Origin: Rhodamnia argentea
Taxonomy: Eukaryota; Streptophyta; Magnoliopsida; Myrtales; Myrtaceae
Assembly: GCF_020921035.1 (NCBI RefSeq)
Contig: NC_063157.1
Coordinates: 8,034,001 to 8,098,000 of the forward strand
DNA: 64,000 nt
Direction of reading: 5' to 3'
Shown here: one piece after another, positions 43,106-55,011 of the stretch
Layout of the letters: every line of letters begins with the position of its first letter
How positions within the stretch are numbered: the first letter of the stretch is position 1
Program-made: the position numbers and the translations under genes
Notes under the pieces: generated by a model
Seen by the model: only the letters and a program-made list of their open reading frames with translations
Database searches by the model: none
What the model was told of the DNA's origin: nothing

Positions 43106-44685
43106 TTAAACCATGTCCGATCCATCCGACTCGCTATCCCTGCTTTCCTGCCAAGCTCCGCCAAGCTTGAATTTACAAACAGGACACGTGCCTTGTTGTC
43201 GCAGCCAAGGATCAATGCAGTTAGCATGGAACTGCAAGGAGAGAGGGTGAAATGGTTAGTTGAAGGGAAAGAAACACGAAATAAACAAAACCAAAACCAT
43301 TATCGAATTTAGCCATTTATAGCCAGACACTTCGCTCACTCCTAGAAACCATATTCAGCAGAAAATTGACACCACAAACATTGTTCAAATGAACAAAAGA
43401 TTTTCTTCAGAAGCCCATGGAAACCAATTTTACTTTTGCATCTACATGATTGGGGGGAATCAGATCTTGGATGATTAATAGAGTGCTCATCCACTAAAAC
43501 AAAATCTACAAGTGGCATGACAGAAAAAAGTACAAAGGCGCCATTCATCATAATGTTAGAAAACCTTAGAAACTCCACACATGCATGTTGGAGGATGAGA
43601 TGAGCAAAACTTGAAGGATGGACTCGGGGGATTCTATGGTCCCTTGAGGGACCAATCCCGCGTCATAATCAGTCAAAACCATGTGCACTTTGTCATGATT
43701 CTTACGCAGATTGCTGTACCACACCAACACTTAGTTTATAATGGAAGTTTAGGTTTATTTATTTGCAATCTAACGATCACCAATCCTCGGAGGAACAATT
43801 CCTCAAGAGATTGTAGAAAACGCTAATGGACATGGAAAAGAAAGAACTAGACACTAGGAGAAGAAAAAACCTGATGCAAACATGGCAAGCTACGAACAAG
43901 CTCGCCTCTGTTGACCTGCTCCAAGCATATGCTGCAAGTCAATTCATCCTCCGGGGCTTTCATACTTGTATCCGCATTTCTACTCTCTTGCTTCAGCTGT
44001 TTATTGCATCAATTAGATCAACTAAGCAAGGAAGGAAGAGAAACAAGAAAGAAAGAAACCAAAGCAGTTGAACATGAGCCTGCCAGTCCCTTCCCACCTC
44101 AGCCAGTAATACACGACTCAAGCACACTCAACAGAAGGGGCAGGCATGGTGTCTGCATTTTTTGGACTGCCTGCTCCATCTTTGAGTCACACACATTGTG
44201 GCCCATGGATAAATGTAGATAGGCCAACATACAAATGTAGAATTGGCCAAAAAGAAAAAGAAAAGAAAATGGACAACCGTGGCACGTAATTCACGCTTTC
44301 TCTCAAAAATTGGAATGCTCTATATATAAGGGCGAGCAGATAAGATTGGATCAAGACATGGGACCAAAATTCTGCAAAGTCACTCATGACAACACATGAA
44401 AGGTGCATCTTGATCATCTAGAGTAAGACATACCACACGTCTGAGAAATCCAAAATAGGTAGTAATCAAGTGTAAAGGAAACAAGGAATTCTAACATGGC
44501 CAAGACCTATGAAAACAGAATCTATGTTTTGAACAATAAGCTATGGATCTTCATCAGGGAAAGACTATATTCCCAGCCCAAGCTGTGACAGCAGAAAAAT
44601 AGGGGCTAACCGCCCATGATACCTCTCCACTACTTTAATGTGTGCAACCACCTCTCCACTTCTTTGTACGTGTGTCGAGATCGAG

Positions 44686-44725
<40 letters not shown>

Positions 44726-47700
44726 AACAGTTGTAAGTCATCGTTCTATGCGTTATTCCTCTGTACTTTCTCTGCGTTTCGCGTCAATGGTGTTTTTGGG
44801 GTTTGGGATTATCTCTTGAAGGGGAATCTTTGGATGTGCAATATCTCTGTGGTTAAGGGAGTTGTACTGCGAAAAGGTTCTTGAGAGTGTAACCCACTGT
44901 TTGGTGTTTGTCACGTTGAGAGGTGTGCGTTGCAATTTTCCTGGTGATCAAAGAGAGTTCCATATGATTGCCCCGTGGATGTAGACAGATCAACCTGTCG
45001 AACCACGTAAATCTATGCCTCTCCATTTGTACTTTGCTGCACTTGTTTTGTTTATTATTTTATTCAACGCAAGCATTGATTACGTGTGAAGAATTATCGC
45101 AACACAAGCAGCATAAACACATAGCATACTAGTAAAATTAAGGAAGTAACTTGTGTTTAGAATTCAATAGTCCAGGCAAACATTTGCATAAGCTTCCAAA
45201 GGAAGATTACCTCAGAGCCCGAGGAGGACGATGCTTTTTGTAGTGAGGAGCCATCTCTATCAACAAAGCAATAAGCATACAATTACTCACAAGTGAATTT
45301 GGATGCAACTCATAGTATACAGATCATTTGCCAAAACAAAATAACGGCATAACTATTAAGAAATATGCTAGATACAAATCGCGGACCTTTTTCTTAAGAG
45401 CTTAAGTTTTCTTTCTGGAAGAAATGATACATTAATTATAAAAAAATGGAAAATGATATATTTGACACGATATTAGAGCTCAGGTCAAGAAATCAAATGT
45501 TGACACTCCCTCTCATAGTCATTATGTCCATTAATTGTTTGTCCTCCTGCTGCTATTTGATGCAGTTACTTCGATATTCCATAAATTACATGAATGGTTT
45601 GATTACACTCAAGGGCTAGTGTGAGGAAATAAGCAAGACATACACTGTGCAACCATTTCCTAACAACTTACACTTATGGGGAAAAATTTTTGTCTAACAA
45701 TCCTATGAGATTTTGGAGATCCCTATGAGCTCTTGAGCTGTCTTAAAGAGGGAATCTTGACAACAGTTTCTCTTTTCTTTTTTAATCTGGGGGCACGGGC
45801 ACGGAGACCGGCTACTAGGAGGTCCATGAAACGCCCTGCAAGCTCCACGAAAGTCTAGGCATTTGACCTACGCAATTGGCCTCGACTCGGAGCAGTTAAT
45901 ATGCAATTGGCAGGATTCAAATGGGTGATTCCGGTTCTTAAGCTGGAGACATTCAAGGTCCTTACCAACTACACCAACCTTTGAGGATGACAAGCTTTTA
46001 TCTCCAACAACATGCTAATTGCTCGCCACAGATTTTATAAACAAATAGTCTAGTTAAAGATCCAAAAAGTCTTGCATTATGCTTGTAATTATCCAAATAA
46101 TCGGTTCAAAAACCTCAGCTAAAGCCAACTTAATTTCCACATGCACAATTGCCACAATATGAAGGCAGTAACTGAGAAGCTCAGACATTGCACAAGTACT
46201 CGAGTTCTGCCTGCAACTTATTCATCTGCAAAAGGTAACAGTTAAAATTGAAGACTGATTTTGCGAGCCACCATTTGTTTGAACAGAAGGTGGCAGTCAT
46301 CAAATATCTGGGAGCAGTTGAAGACGCACTAAATTTCTTTTGAAGGGGAGAGTAGACAGCTCATGCACACACAATCCCACCATCAATTCCATTGCACTCC
46401 CGTTGAAACACGAAATTATCATTTAAGACTATTGTAAGGGACTTCATCAATAGTTTAAGCAAACAACTTCTGTGCTTTTACGCATACTGCACGCTACACA
46501 CGCATGCAAGGGAGATTATTAGAGTTCTCTTTAACTCCAAGCTAGTAATCCTGCAAAAATTAATTTCTATCTAAGAACATGACCAAATTACAGTCTTCAT
46601 CATTGAACTCGGGCTAATGTGCACTAAGAAGAGGTAAATACGGCATAGACACACTTTATAACAGAAAAAGAATTCGAACCACTTTACAAAAAGAAAAGCC
46701 ATTTGTACCGCTTTACAAAAGAAAAGGCATCTGGACCACTTTACAAAAGAAAAGGCATTTGAACTCACCTCTGGAAACCAGAAACCTTGTATTTATGAAC
46801 AGGCAGGGCATTTATCTCCTCGTCACTCATAGAAAGAGTTGTGGATACATTTTCAGAGTCCAGTGCTCTCAAGGTATCATAATCTGCAGCGTAGACCAAT
46901 CAACGGAAGCAATTACTCCCAGAGTGTGTGTGTATGTGTATGTATATGTATATGTATATGAAAGCTGCAAAAATCATATGAACACCACTTTACATAGCTT
47001 AATAACAATAGCTATAGCCACCAGTTGACAGCTCAAATCATCTCGACCTTTTTACTTTCTGCTAATCAGTAAGCCACATTGGAAAAGTTATCAGAATACA
47101 ACTACCTAAAAACTCAATGCCAACTCACAAGGGATCTCTTTTCACCATTCACTTGCGATAGCTCAACAAAAGAGCTTGTTTTCCCATTTAGTAGAGTGCA
47201 TTACTTACTCATATATCAAGGCATTTGTTCACTAACATGCTTTTGTTGTTCTTAATTTGTGGGGATAAAATTGGTATTCGAAACTGCAAGTCCACTAGTC
47301 CTTCAGAGGCACGCAAACCATCCCATCTAGATATATCAAGTAAGGCTCCTCCCACAGAATGGCAGCCTAGCCCCTAAGGTTACTCTGGGTAAAAAACAAT
47401 ATAATTCAACCACAGAAGGTACCACATCCCTAAAAGTGGTAAATCACTCAACCAACTCTTTGGGGGTTTATTCTTCTTAAGTTTGAGCTTGGCACAATTA
47501 GAAGTACTTAATCTCCATGCTAAAGCTATTTCATTTAGATCCATATGCATTTTTAAAAGTAATGATCATCTAAATTTGCAAATGTCAAATCTTTAAATCT
47601 TATCAAGAACTCAAAACTCTTGGATCTATCACAAATAAGACAAATGCATGTGTCCTTTGTGAGGATGAGTCAACTAAAAGAATTATGGAAAAGAGCAATC

Positions 47701-48627
47701 TAGGGAGTCAAAACTGCAAAGATTTCTACAACAATAGTGGGGTTCTATGCCTAGATTTTATCCAAGAAAGCAGTCACCAATCAAGAGTTCATTTCTACCT
47801 TGCCTATGCCAGTGGTGATTAGACATTAAGCAAATCCTATCAAACGCCCTTCAAATGAAAATTTGTTCCATGCTTTACAATTCGCCTATCTTCAAACCTG
47901 CTTCAGAAATCAGTTTCCTACCTAAATCATCAAATTCACGATCAAGCAAAGCAAGCTGGAGCCTCAACCCTTGTAGCCGTCCTCTGGTAGCAAATGCTAT
48001 TGATGGTGGCATGTGGACACGCAATTCAGTATGGCCAAGCAAGCCACTGGCAGCTGCCGCATGAGCTCGGGCTTGAGCTTGAAGCTGCTGACAAGTAGCG
48101 TACATCCGCAGGCTTGTAGCCAGCAGAAAGACACCGACAACAAGCCATAACTACATGCACAGAGCTACCTCTTCAGTCAATACACAATACCTCTATTTAC
48201 AAGGAAACTGGCACAAGGTGCTCAAACTTAAGTACCAGGAAGTTGGATGACATCTGATGAGAGTTCAACACCATGAACAGTAGAAGAACTGCTGAAGATG
48301 GCAGTCATAAAAGTTATCAATACCTAACGAGAACAAAAGGAAAAGAACAATTCAAGAAGAGGAAAAATTACCTGTTACGAGAAAAGCCAGAGTATTGGAA
48401 TTAACAGGCCGATGTCCATGGATACGCTAATAGAGACAAAAAAGGACCGTAAGAAAGTCGACCTCACCAAAGGGATGTACAACCTTATGCTTGAGATATT
48501 AAACAAAGAAGTAGGTTGCTTGCTATTCCTTGAATGTGAGTGAACCTACCAGAGTTGGCCGTTCATGTATAAATCCTGGAAATCCACTCTCGATATCTGC
48601 TCTGTTTCCTCTGTATGCAAAGCTCAT
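43106..48627 (-). CDS. SDIR1: SDIR1-type RING-H2 E3 ubiquitin ligase
   Basis: Eight coding exons join in frame to 275 residues (Arabidopsis SDIR1 is about 273): 48627-48550, 48426-48372, 48288-48236, 48150-47922, 46883-46769, 45256-45211, 43996-43871 and 43231-43106. All junctions have GT-AG. The start [16 protein letters not shown] matches the family N terminus. Two membrane segments follow at about residues 38-60 and 61-74, then [20 protein letters not shown] and [18 protein letters not shown]. The RING-H2 finger uses C213, C216, C231, H233, H236, C239, C250 and C253 ([15 protein letters not shown]). The C terminus ends GSDMV, close to the SDIR1 tail. SDIR1 is an ER-membrane E3 ligase that promotes ABA signalling, salt and drought tolerance through SDIRIP1. 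Three introns exceed 1 kb. Splice sites were chosen by consensus plus protein match. Confidence 0.95.
46929..46960. repeat. GT/AT microsatellite in an SDIR1 intron
   Basis: A GTGTGTGTGTATGTGTATG run followed by TATATG units lies in the intron between the fourth and fifth coding exons. Confidence 0.8.
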
Positions 48628-49700
48628 ATTTGCAATGCTGTGCAGGTGTCTTCCTAGACCAAAAGGCTCTAGCAACACTACAAGCACCAAAAGTATATGA
48701 ATTCTCAGACGCACATGCCAATCTTCATAGCCTGCAAAAGACATCAAAATTGCATAATTTACTTCCACTTAAGTGACAACGTCAGCCAAAATGCATACCA
48801 CAAAACTCCAGAAAGTGCTCATAAAACATCAACCACACATCAAGAGAGACTACAAAGCATACAGCCTATCGAGCAATGCTAAAACATTTTGAAGGAAACA
48901 TTACTCACACCTTAAACTCTAACTCTTCCTCTCGTAAAAGCAACTACTGCAGTGTAGGTCCACACTTGGAGTATCCACAAACTAGTAGAAGTGAACATAT
49001 TACTTTCTTGGCGTTCCACAACATTCAAACGTAAAAGCAATTTCATTTGAAATTTTTGGATGCCCATCGGTAAAAGGATGAAATGTTTACCAAATTGGAC
49101 AAAAAAGGGCTAGAATCCTTACACTTTACCTAGCTACACCGATAGATCAGAGTCCTTATCTTGCAATCGTGTGATTGACCTTCGACACAACTAAAGATCA
49201 AAGCCACAGCGTGCACGATCCACAATCATGTAATGCACAGTGCGTTGTCATGACTTGAGCTAAACAAACACTATAGTTCAGTCAAATTCACACGGAATAT
49301 CCAAATAATCACGTCCAATCGACAGATGTTCCAGACACCACTCTCAAGTACGTCAATTGTCAAGATCATCTTGCGAAATCGATCGACAAGTGCCACGAAC
49401 GCGACAATGCAGCACAGAGAAACGAGAAATCAAACTCGGAAAACCAAATGCAACAACGGAAAGTACGCCGTCAGGTCATTGAGCAGTGACGAGCGAGGTG
49501 AACGCACGGATTGATGGGGAGGCCCACTCCGCCTCCAGATCGTCTTAGTTTCGCTTTTCACCAGCCAAATTAAACCGAAGGGCGGAGAGAGTGAAGGAGG
49601 ACTTACACCATGGAAGACGAGCGACGAGATGATTGACCTGCAATCGAAGGCCAAAGAGGTGAAGTGAGCTGAGGGATCAAGTCGAGCGAAGCGAGGTGGT
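48628..49700 (-). promoter_or_regulatory. SDIR1: SDIR1 5' leader exons and first intron
   Basis: A good acceptor, CTTTTGCAG|GCTATG, at 48731/48732 begins a leader exon of 104 bases that ends at the ATG. Upstream, CCATG|GTGTAAGTCC near 49613 is a plausible donor, giving a 5' UTR intron of about 880 bases and a first leader exon rich in CT at about 49700-49715 on the other strand's coordinates. Inferred from consensus only. Confidence 0.5.
48705..48728 (-). promoter_or_regulatory. Short upstream ORF in the SDIR1 leader
   Basis: Immediately inside the proposed leader exon an ATG opens a seven-residue frame (MKIGMCV) ending in TGA, 77 bases before the SDIR1 start codon. It could dampen translation if the leader is spliced as proposed. 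No evidence of conservation is available here. Confidence 0.4.
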
Positions 49701-50263
49701 TGCCTCTCTCTCTCTCTCTGCATTTTTTTTTTTTTTTTGGTCTTAAGCTTTTGATGTCCAGACTCCAGACGATTCTGGAAGCTGCCACGTGGGCCTCCTT
49801 CTTGGGGAATCTTTTGTGTTTTTTGTCTGAAATATCTTAAATTTTCATAATTTACCAATTTGTTGTATATATGAATTTCTTAAAATTTAAGACGAAAAAT
49901 GTATCTTTTTTATTTTTGTGCAAAAATGTGTATTTCTTATTTATCAAATAAGCAAGCCCAAAAAGAATTTTGTTTTTTTTTCCTTTCTTACAATGATTTT
50001 TTCTTAGAATTGCTATTTGGTCCCGTGCTTTTCATTTGAATTACTTTTTTTTCTCGAATAGCTGAGTTACTTTAATCGAGGCCTTTTGCATATCAATATC
50101 ATATTTTTTTCAATTAAAACTATTTGCTGGTACCTTGTGCATTGTTTTGAAAAAATGGAGGGGATGAAAGCTAGAATAGAAAATTGAAAAAAAAAATTAC
50201 ATTTTCTGACATCTTTTATCTAATTTTTCATTTCGTTCTCCTCTCAAACATAACATTACCGGA
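49701..50263. other. Upstream of SDIR1: CT and T tracts, no gene
   Basis: A (CT)n run at about 49706-49719 and a long T-run after it lie upstream of the SDIR1 leader and may be part of its promoter. The rest is AT-rich intergenic DNA. Confidence 0.5.
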
Positions 50264-50670
50264 GGGAAAAGTACTAAAAAATTCGTGAATCTATTCGATC
50301 GATCTTGGCCAGAATATTGCTGATGTGGATGTTGATTGTCCTACGTGACACGGCCGACACTGACGTAAATATTTTTTTATAATTTTAAATAATTTTTTTG
50401 ATTTTTTTCCTTCCCTTTTTTTTTTCCCAATGATTGGCAAGGCCGTCTAGGCTTGGGAGAGGGTCGGCCTCACCGGCAATCGCCTGCCAACCATCGACAA
50501 AAAGAAAAGGAAAAAGGAAAAAAAATTAAAAATATATCAACATCAGCAATTTCTAGCCAAAATTAATTGGACAAACCGAATTGGTATCAATGCAAAAAGA
50601 TTTAGAAAAAAATTGGTCAAATTAAAAGTTTAGAATTGAATTGATACCAATACAATAAATTTTTTCCATT
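50264..50670. mobile_element. MITE-like element with GC-rich core
   Basis: The left arm begins AGGGAAAAGTACTAAAAAA; the right arm reversed begins GGAAAAAATTTATTGTATTGG. The interior has TGATGTGGATGTTGAT and inverted TATATCAACATCAGC. A GC-rich core at about 50440-50500 (GGCAAGGCCG, GGCGATTGC in inverse) is followed by a purine tract. Ends are approximate. Confidence 0.5.
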
Positions 50671-52136
50671 ACAAGACCCCATAAAAGATCCCATTTTTTG
50701 GTATAATCACACATGATCTTAATTCCAATTAGGTCAAATCTGGTTCGTAATAAAATAATAACAATGATTTCTTAAGAAAATTCACTTGTCGAATCATGTT
50801 GGCAAATTTTATTAGATTGTGAAAGAAACAAAACTGCTATAATATGTTGAAAAGAATTTGTGAAATATCTTTGAGCACACTTTATGAGTATATCATTACG
50901 TCTTATATATTTAATATGCTAAATGCTTATATTATGATGGAAACAAGTTTCGTGGACAGAAGTAGATTCCCTTAAATATTATTGGTGGCAAGATATATTA
51001 TGAATCTTCATGTAACCCTCAAAATTTTTATAAACTTAATCTTAGTTACTTTAATGGAAAAATATCCACCACTGGTTAATGATATAGTTGGTATTTCTTT
51101 TCTAAGTTATATTAATTGACCAACTTATCGTAACTTTTCATACGAGGAATCTTGATTGATTGACAATTACCTAATAAATAATTTCTTTTCTTCAAATTTT
51201 GATTTGTAGATTCAAAGATTTGATTGTATGGGCGAGCAAATCCTCTCAAATCTATAGTCTTTCAACCTCAACGAATAAGTGGTCTTTGTTTATCAATCTG
51301 TCAATGACTAGTTTGAAGATTGATACTCGATGTAGTTTTATACAATGGGAAGCTTGAGTGACGAGGAGTATGTAAAGAGCACAAGGGTCGAAGAGAAAAA
51401 AGAGAGATCTAAGAGTTCATCATCCATATTTCGAAAAAGCTACTCTTATTTAAAATTATACTATTCGAGCTTATGATTGAAATCTTCTAAGATTTGTTAT
51501 ATATAGTTCAAAAGTGTATAAAGTGAGAAAACTTGTGCTGAAGCCAACGCATTTTTTTTGTAATCTCGCATTTGATTAATTCATGGAATCCACACAATAG
51601 GCTATTAGTATGGGAGAGTAGACGTAGGCTTTAGTAAAAAAATAACCACTATAAACTGTTGTGAATTACTTACTCACATCTACTTGTTGTCTACTAGAAG
51701 CACTAGAAGGTTATATTCTCTATATTCGCTCCTATCAAACTTAGAGTTTTATATCCACATTATTTTATCAAGTTTGATTAATCATCTATTTACCTCCTCT
51801 GGGTGATAGTGTTAGCAAACAACAAATCACACCCATCTCAAGCGAATGAAAAAAGTACATTTCCAAACTCCCAATATTGGAAATGTGCTATTGAAAGGCT
51901 TAATTGCATTCAAATTAAAACCGAGCAACATGAAGACTTCTGACTTAACTCGATTATACACAAGGCTTGAGTCGATCGGTTATCAAAGTTAAATTATGCA
52001 TCGATTTGCTTCGATTTTGTCAATTATTTTGTGGGAGATCGGATGTGGGATCGATACACTCATGTGCTCACTTTGGCATCATTAAGTTAATTAATGAGAA
52101 TAGACTCTCCGTGGGAATTCGAGTACAAGATTTTTT
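50671..52136. other. Intergenic, nothing recognised
   Basis: AT-rich throughout. No gene, RNA or structured repeat was seen in nearly 1.5 kb. Confidence 0.5.
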
Positions 52137-52510
52137 GGGAAAAGTACACTAGAAATGTCATAACTTGTGTACGGCGTTCACTTGAGTGCTATAACTTTCA
52201 AAACGTTCACTTGAGTGCCATAACTTTCAAAAATCGTTCACTTGAGTGCTACGTCGGAGAAAAATCGTTCACTTGAGTGCTACAAGAACTTTTCCGGCGT
52301 GTCAAATCATCTTTCCGGCGAGCCACATCATCTTTTCGGCGTGCCACGTCAGCCTTCCGGATGTCATGTCGGCTTTTCCGGCGTCCACGTTGACATAGCA
52401 CTCAAGTAAACGATTTTTGAAAGTTATGGCACTTAAGTGAACGTTTTGAAAGTTATGGCATTCAAGTGAACGTCGTACAAAAGTTATGACACTTCTAATG
52501 TACTTTTCCC
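52137..52510. mobile_element. Fold-back MITE with repeated TTCACTTGAGTGC motif
   Basis: The ends GGGAAAAGTACACTAGAAAT and (reversed) GGGAAAAGTACATTAGAAGT are near-perfect inverted repeats, and pairing extends about 110 bases inward. Each arm is itself a direct repetition of CGTTCACTTGAGTGC...ATAACTTTCAAAA (four units on the left, three on the right). The core (about 52290-52390) repeats a TTTTCCGGCGTGCCACGTCA-like unit. A diverged, longer relative lies at 60463-61051. Confidence 0.85.
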
Positions 52511-53901
52511 AAATTCTCTTCTATGTTGTGCTATAGCCACAACCATTAACATAACTGCATTCGTAAGGTTAAGTCAGTGGATGAAGGACGTGGTTTTCAC
52601 GAAAAATATTGTAACAAGTAGAATATTCTGCGTCTTTTATGGATTGCATTATTCAAAGAGACCGGTGTTTTCCCGTGGCACTTGCAAATTGTTCTATGAC
52701 CTCGATGTATTATTTATCTTCTTCTTTTTTTCATTCCCCAAAATTCAAATACATGGAACCATAACTTTGAATTAAAACTCCCAATCGGATAACCTCGTGA
52801 TAAACGAGACTGGGGAATAATTGCTACTTACGCGCAGGCAATGCGTTAGCTGGCACAAGAATGGCTCCAATTTGAGAGGGGGAAAGGAAAGGGAAAAGTG
52901 CAACTCACGAGTCGTTGAACGGGGGACATGGGTTGTCATCTTCGTACGCACGTCATCCACGACCCAGTCCCACGTCGAAAGTTTCTTCATTTCTCACCCA
53001 CCGCGCATCCACTTGGAAACAACTAAGGTTGTTTTTGTCCTCCAGCTTCGCAACTTGTCTCCAGGACACGACAGTGAAGACCGAACTCTTGGGCCACCTC
53101 GGTGGGGTCATCCATGGTGTCTGCGACTTTCCGATCCTAGGTCGCGGCTCCGCAGGTGTGACCTCTGGGTTGAGGGCGCCACCGCGGCCGGCTCGGAGCT
53201 GCAGGCGGCAGGGCCGTGGGGTCGTGTGGTGGGTGAGGTTTGAGAGGCATTACGAGTTAGAATATTTCAAAATATTCTCGTGTAAGGTCGCGATTTGCGC
53301 TTTTAACGCTCCAAATCATCGAGGAACAGATCCTCTTGGATTTAGTGCAGTTGAAAGTTGAAAGCAGTCAGCAACTTCCTTCTCCATCTACGCCTTTTTC
53401 ACATTGCCTTTTGACCAATCCCTTCAGCTTTTTTCCCTTCTGGCACAGTCTACCTCGGATTCATCACCCTCTCCCCCCCTCTCTCTCTCTCTCTCTCGCT
53501 CTCTCTCTGCACTTCGCGAGAACAGTGATTAACTCCATTGTTGCTCCAATGAACGCGTACCCAAATTTCCAGAATGAACCCATCTTTCGAACGTCAATTG
53601 AGGGGGCTAAACAAAAAGTGAACTTTACACTGCAAGAGACCGATCCAAGTAAAATCTTCAAGATACATCAGTTTCATCCTCGCCTATTAGTGGCGCACCG
53701 ACGGCGACGCAGCGAACACCGTCTGCGTTCCGAAATCACTCCTGAAAAAGGTTTGCATCTCATTCTATTCCATATATACAATTACGTTTTTTGAATCTGC
53801 TTCATCTACAAATGAATTAAATTATCTGCCACTCATCACGACTTAAAACCCATTAAAAAGAGAGGAAAAAACAAAAAAGTAATTCGTTCCGACATCAAAT
53901 T
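52511..53901. other. Intergenic, no supported gene
   Basis: Several plus-strand open frames (for example 53336-53794) are low in complexity, span a CT microsatellite at about 53475-53506 and show no domain. The last portion is the 3' side of the minus-strand RING gene at 53902. Confidence 0.5.
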
Positions 53902-55011
53902 CTAATCCTCCATGACCCAAGATCTTCTGCTCCGCCGTCTGACGAACCTCCCGATCACCGAACGCGAGCTCGAAACGCTCCGAGTCCTCCTCATCAACCC
54001 GGAATCGCGCTCCGGGTAATTGTTTCTTGATCTCCCGAAGAGATTAATGATATTCCTCACTAACCTCCCGAGCCCGCCTCTCTCTCTGTTCCTACTCCTC
54101 CTCAGCCCCCAGTACATGCTCCTCGGAGCTCCGTTCTCGAACCCGCCGTCCATTTCCGTGAAAACCGCGGGCAGTTCCAATTCCCTCTCCCTGTCTGCTC
54201 CGCCGCCTCTCCTGAAGCTCCCCACCGCGAATCCCCCTCCCGGGAGCCTCCATATCGTCATCCCCACCGCCTCCTGGTCCGCAGCCGAGGAGTCTTCCGG
54301 CGCCGGCGGCAACTCGTGGCGGCACACTGGGCACGAGTTCCGCACCGCGAGCCACGGCAAGATGCAGTCGGCGTGGTACATGTGCTTGCACGGCATCTCC
54401 CTCGCCTCCGCCCCGAGCTCGAACGCGTCCTTGCAGACGGCGCAGTGCAGCTCGGCGACCACGTGGCCGGCGCCGATCTCGACCGTCGGCATAGACTCCA
54501 CTGCGGCCTTGGACGCGGGCGGGTTCTCCGACCGACCGAGCCCGATCCCGGCCAGCTCCAGCTGCGCAAGCTGCTCAAGCAGCCGGTCAAACCCCGAGCC
54601 CATTAGGAACTCCGACATCGTCGCCGGCAGCGGCCGGAGGCCTGATCCGGCCCCGTCGTCGTAATAGAGCTCGAAGGCGCTAGTCTCGGCATCGGGGCTG
54701 GCGGTCCCGCGCAGGACGATGACGGGGTTGAACGGCGACCGGTCGCCGCCGCCGTTGGCCCTCCGCCGGCGAGGCCTGACGCTAACGTCGCGATCCGGAT
54801 GAGGATCGTCTTCGGACAGAGAATCTAATCGGCGGCGGGGATTGACGGACGAATGACGGCCCGGCAACGCCGCCCCCGCTTCCAATTCTTCGATGAACCC
54901 GCCGTCGCAGTAGGGGCAGGAGACAGGCCCACCGCCGTCGCCGACGCGAGGCAGGGCGGTGACGAGGCGGACGCAGCTGTAGCACCAATACGTCGCCGTC
55001 GAGACTGGCAT
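53902..55011 (-). CDS. Zinc-ribbon/RING-H2/DUF1117 E3 ubiquitin ligase (RDUF1/2-like)
   Basis: An intronless frame of 369 residues with a true ATG at 55011. The N-terminal zinc ribbon uses C10, C13, C32 and C35 (YWCYSC ... SCPYCDGGFIEEL). A linker with basic and acidic patches follows. The RING-H2 finger uses C190, C193, C208, H210, H213, C216, C227 and C230 (CKHMYHADCILPWLAVRNSC). DUF1117 covers about 249-330 (VGMTIWRLPGGGFAVGSF, then MYWGLRRSRNRERGG). This order matches Arabidopsis RDUF1/RDUF2, E3 ligases reported to take part in ABA-dependent drought responses. The gene is strongly GC-rich, which explains long frames on the opposite strand. The C-terminal tail is arginine and serine rich. 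Confidence 0.95.
   Translation of the reverse strand: MPVSTATYWCYSCVRLVTALPRVGDGGGPVSCPYCDGGFIEELEAGAALPGRHSSVNPRRRLDSLSEDDPHPDRDVSVRPRRRRANGGGDRSPFNPVIVLRGTASPDAETSAFELYYDDGAGSGLRPLPATMSEFLMGSGFDRLLEQLAQLELAGIGLGRSENPPASKAAVESMPTVEIGAGHVVAELHCAVCKDAFELGAEAREMPCKHMYHADCILPWLAVRNSCPVCRHELPPAPEDSSAADQEAVGMTIWRLPGGGFAVGSFRRGGGADRERELELPAVFTEMDGGFENGAPRSMYWGLRRSRNRERGGLGRLVRNIINLFGRSRNNYPERDSGLMRRTRSVSSSRSVIGRFVRRRSRRSWVMED

Noticed and set aside
53336-53794. 152-codon plus-strand frame upstream of the RING gene's 3' end
   Set aside because: It spans a CT microsatellite, has low complexity and no recognised domain.
54020-54664. 214-codon plus-strand frame
   Set aside because: Antisense shadow of the GC-rich RING-DUF1117 gene.
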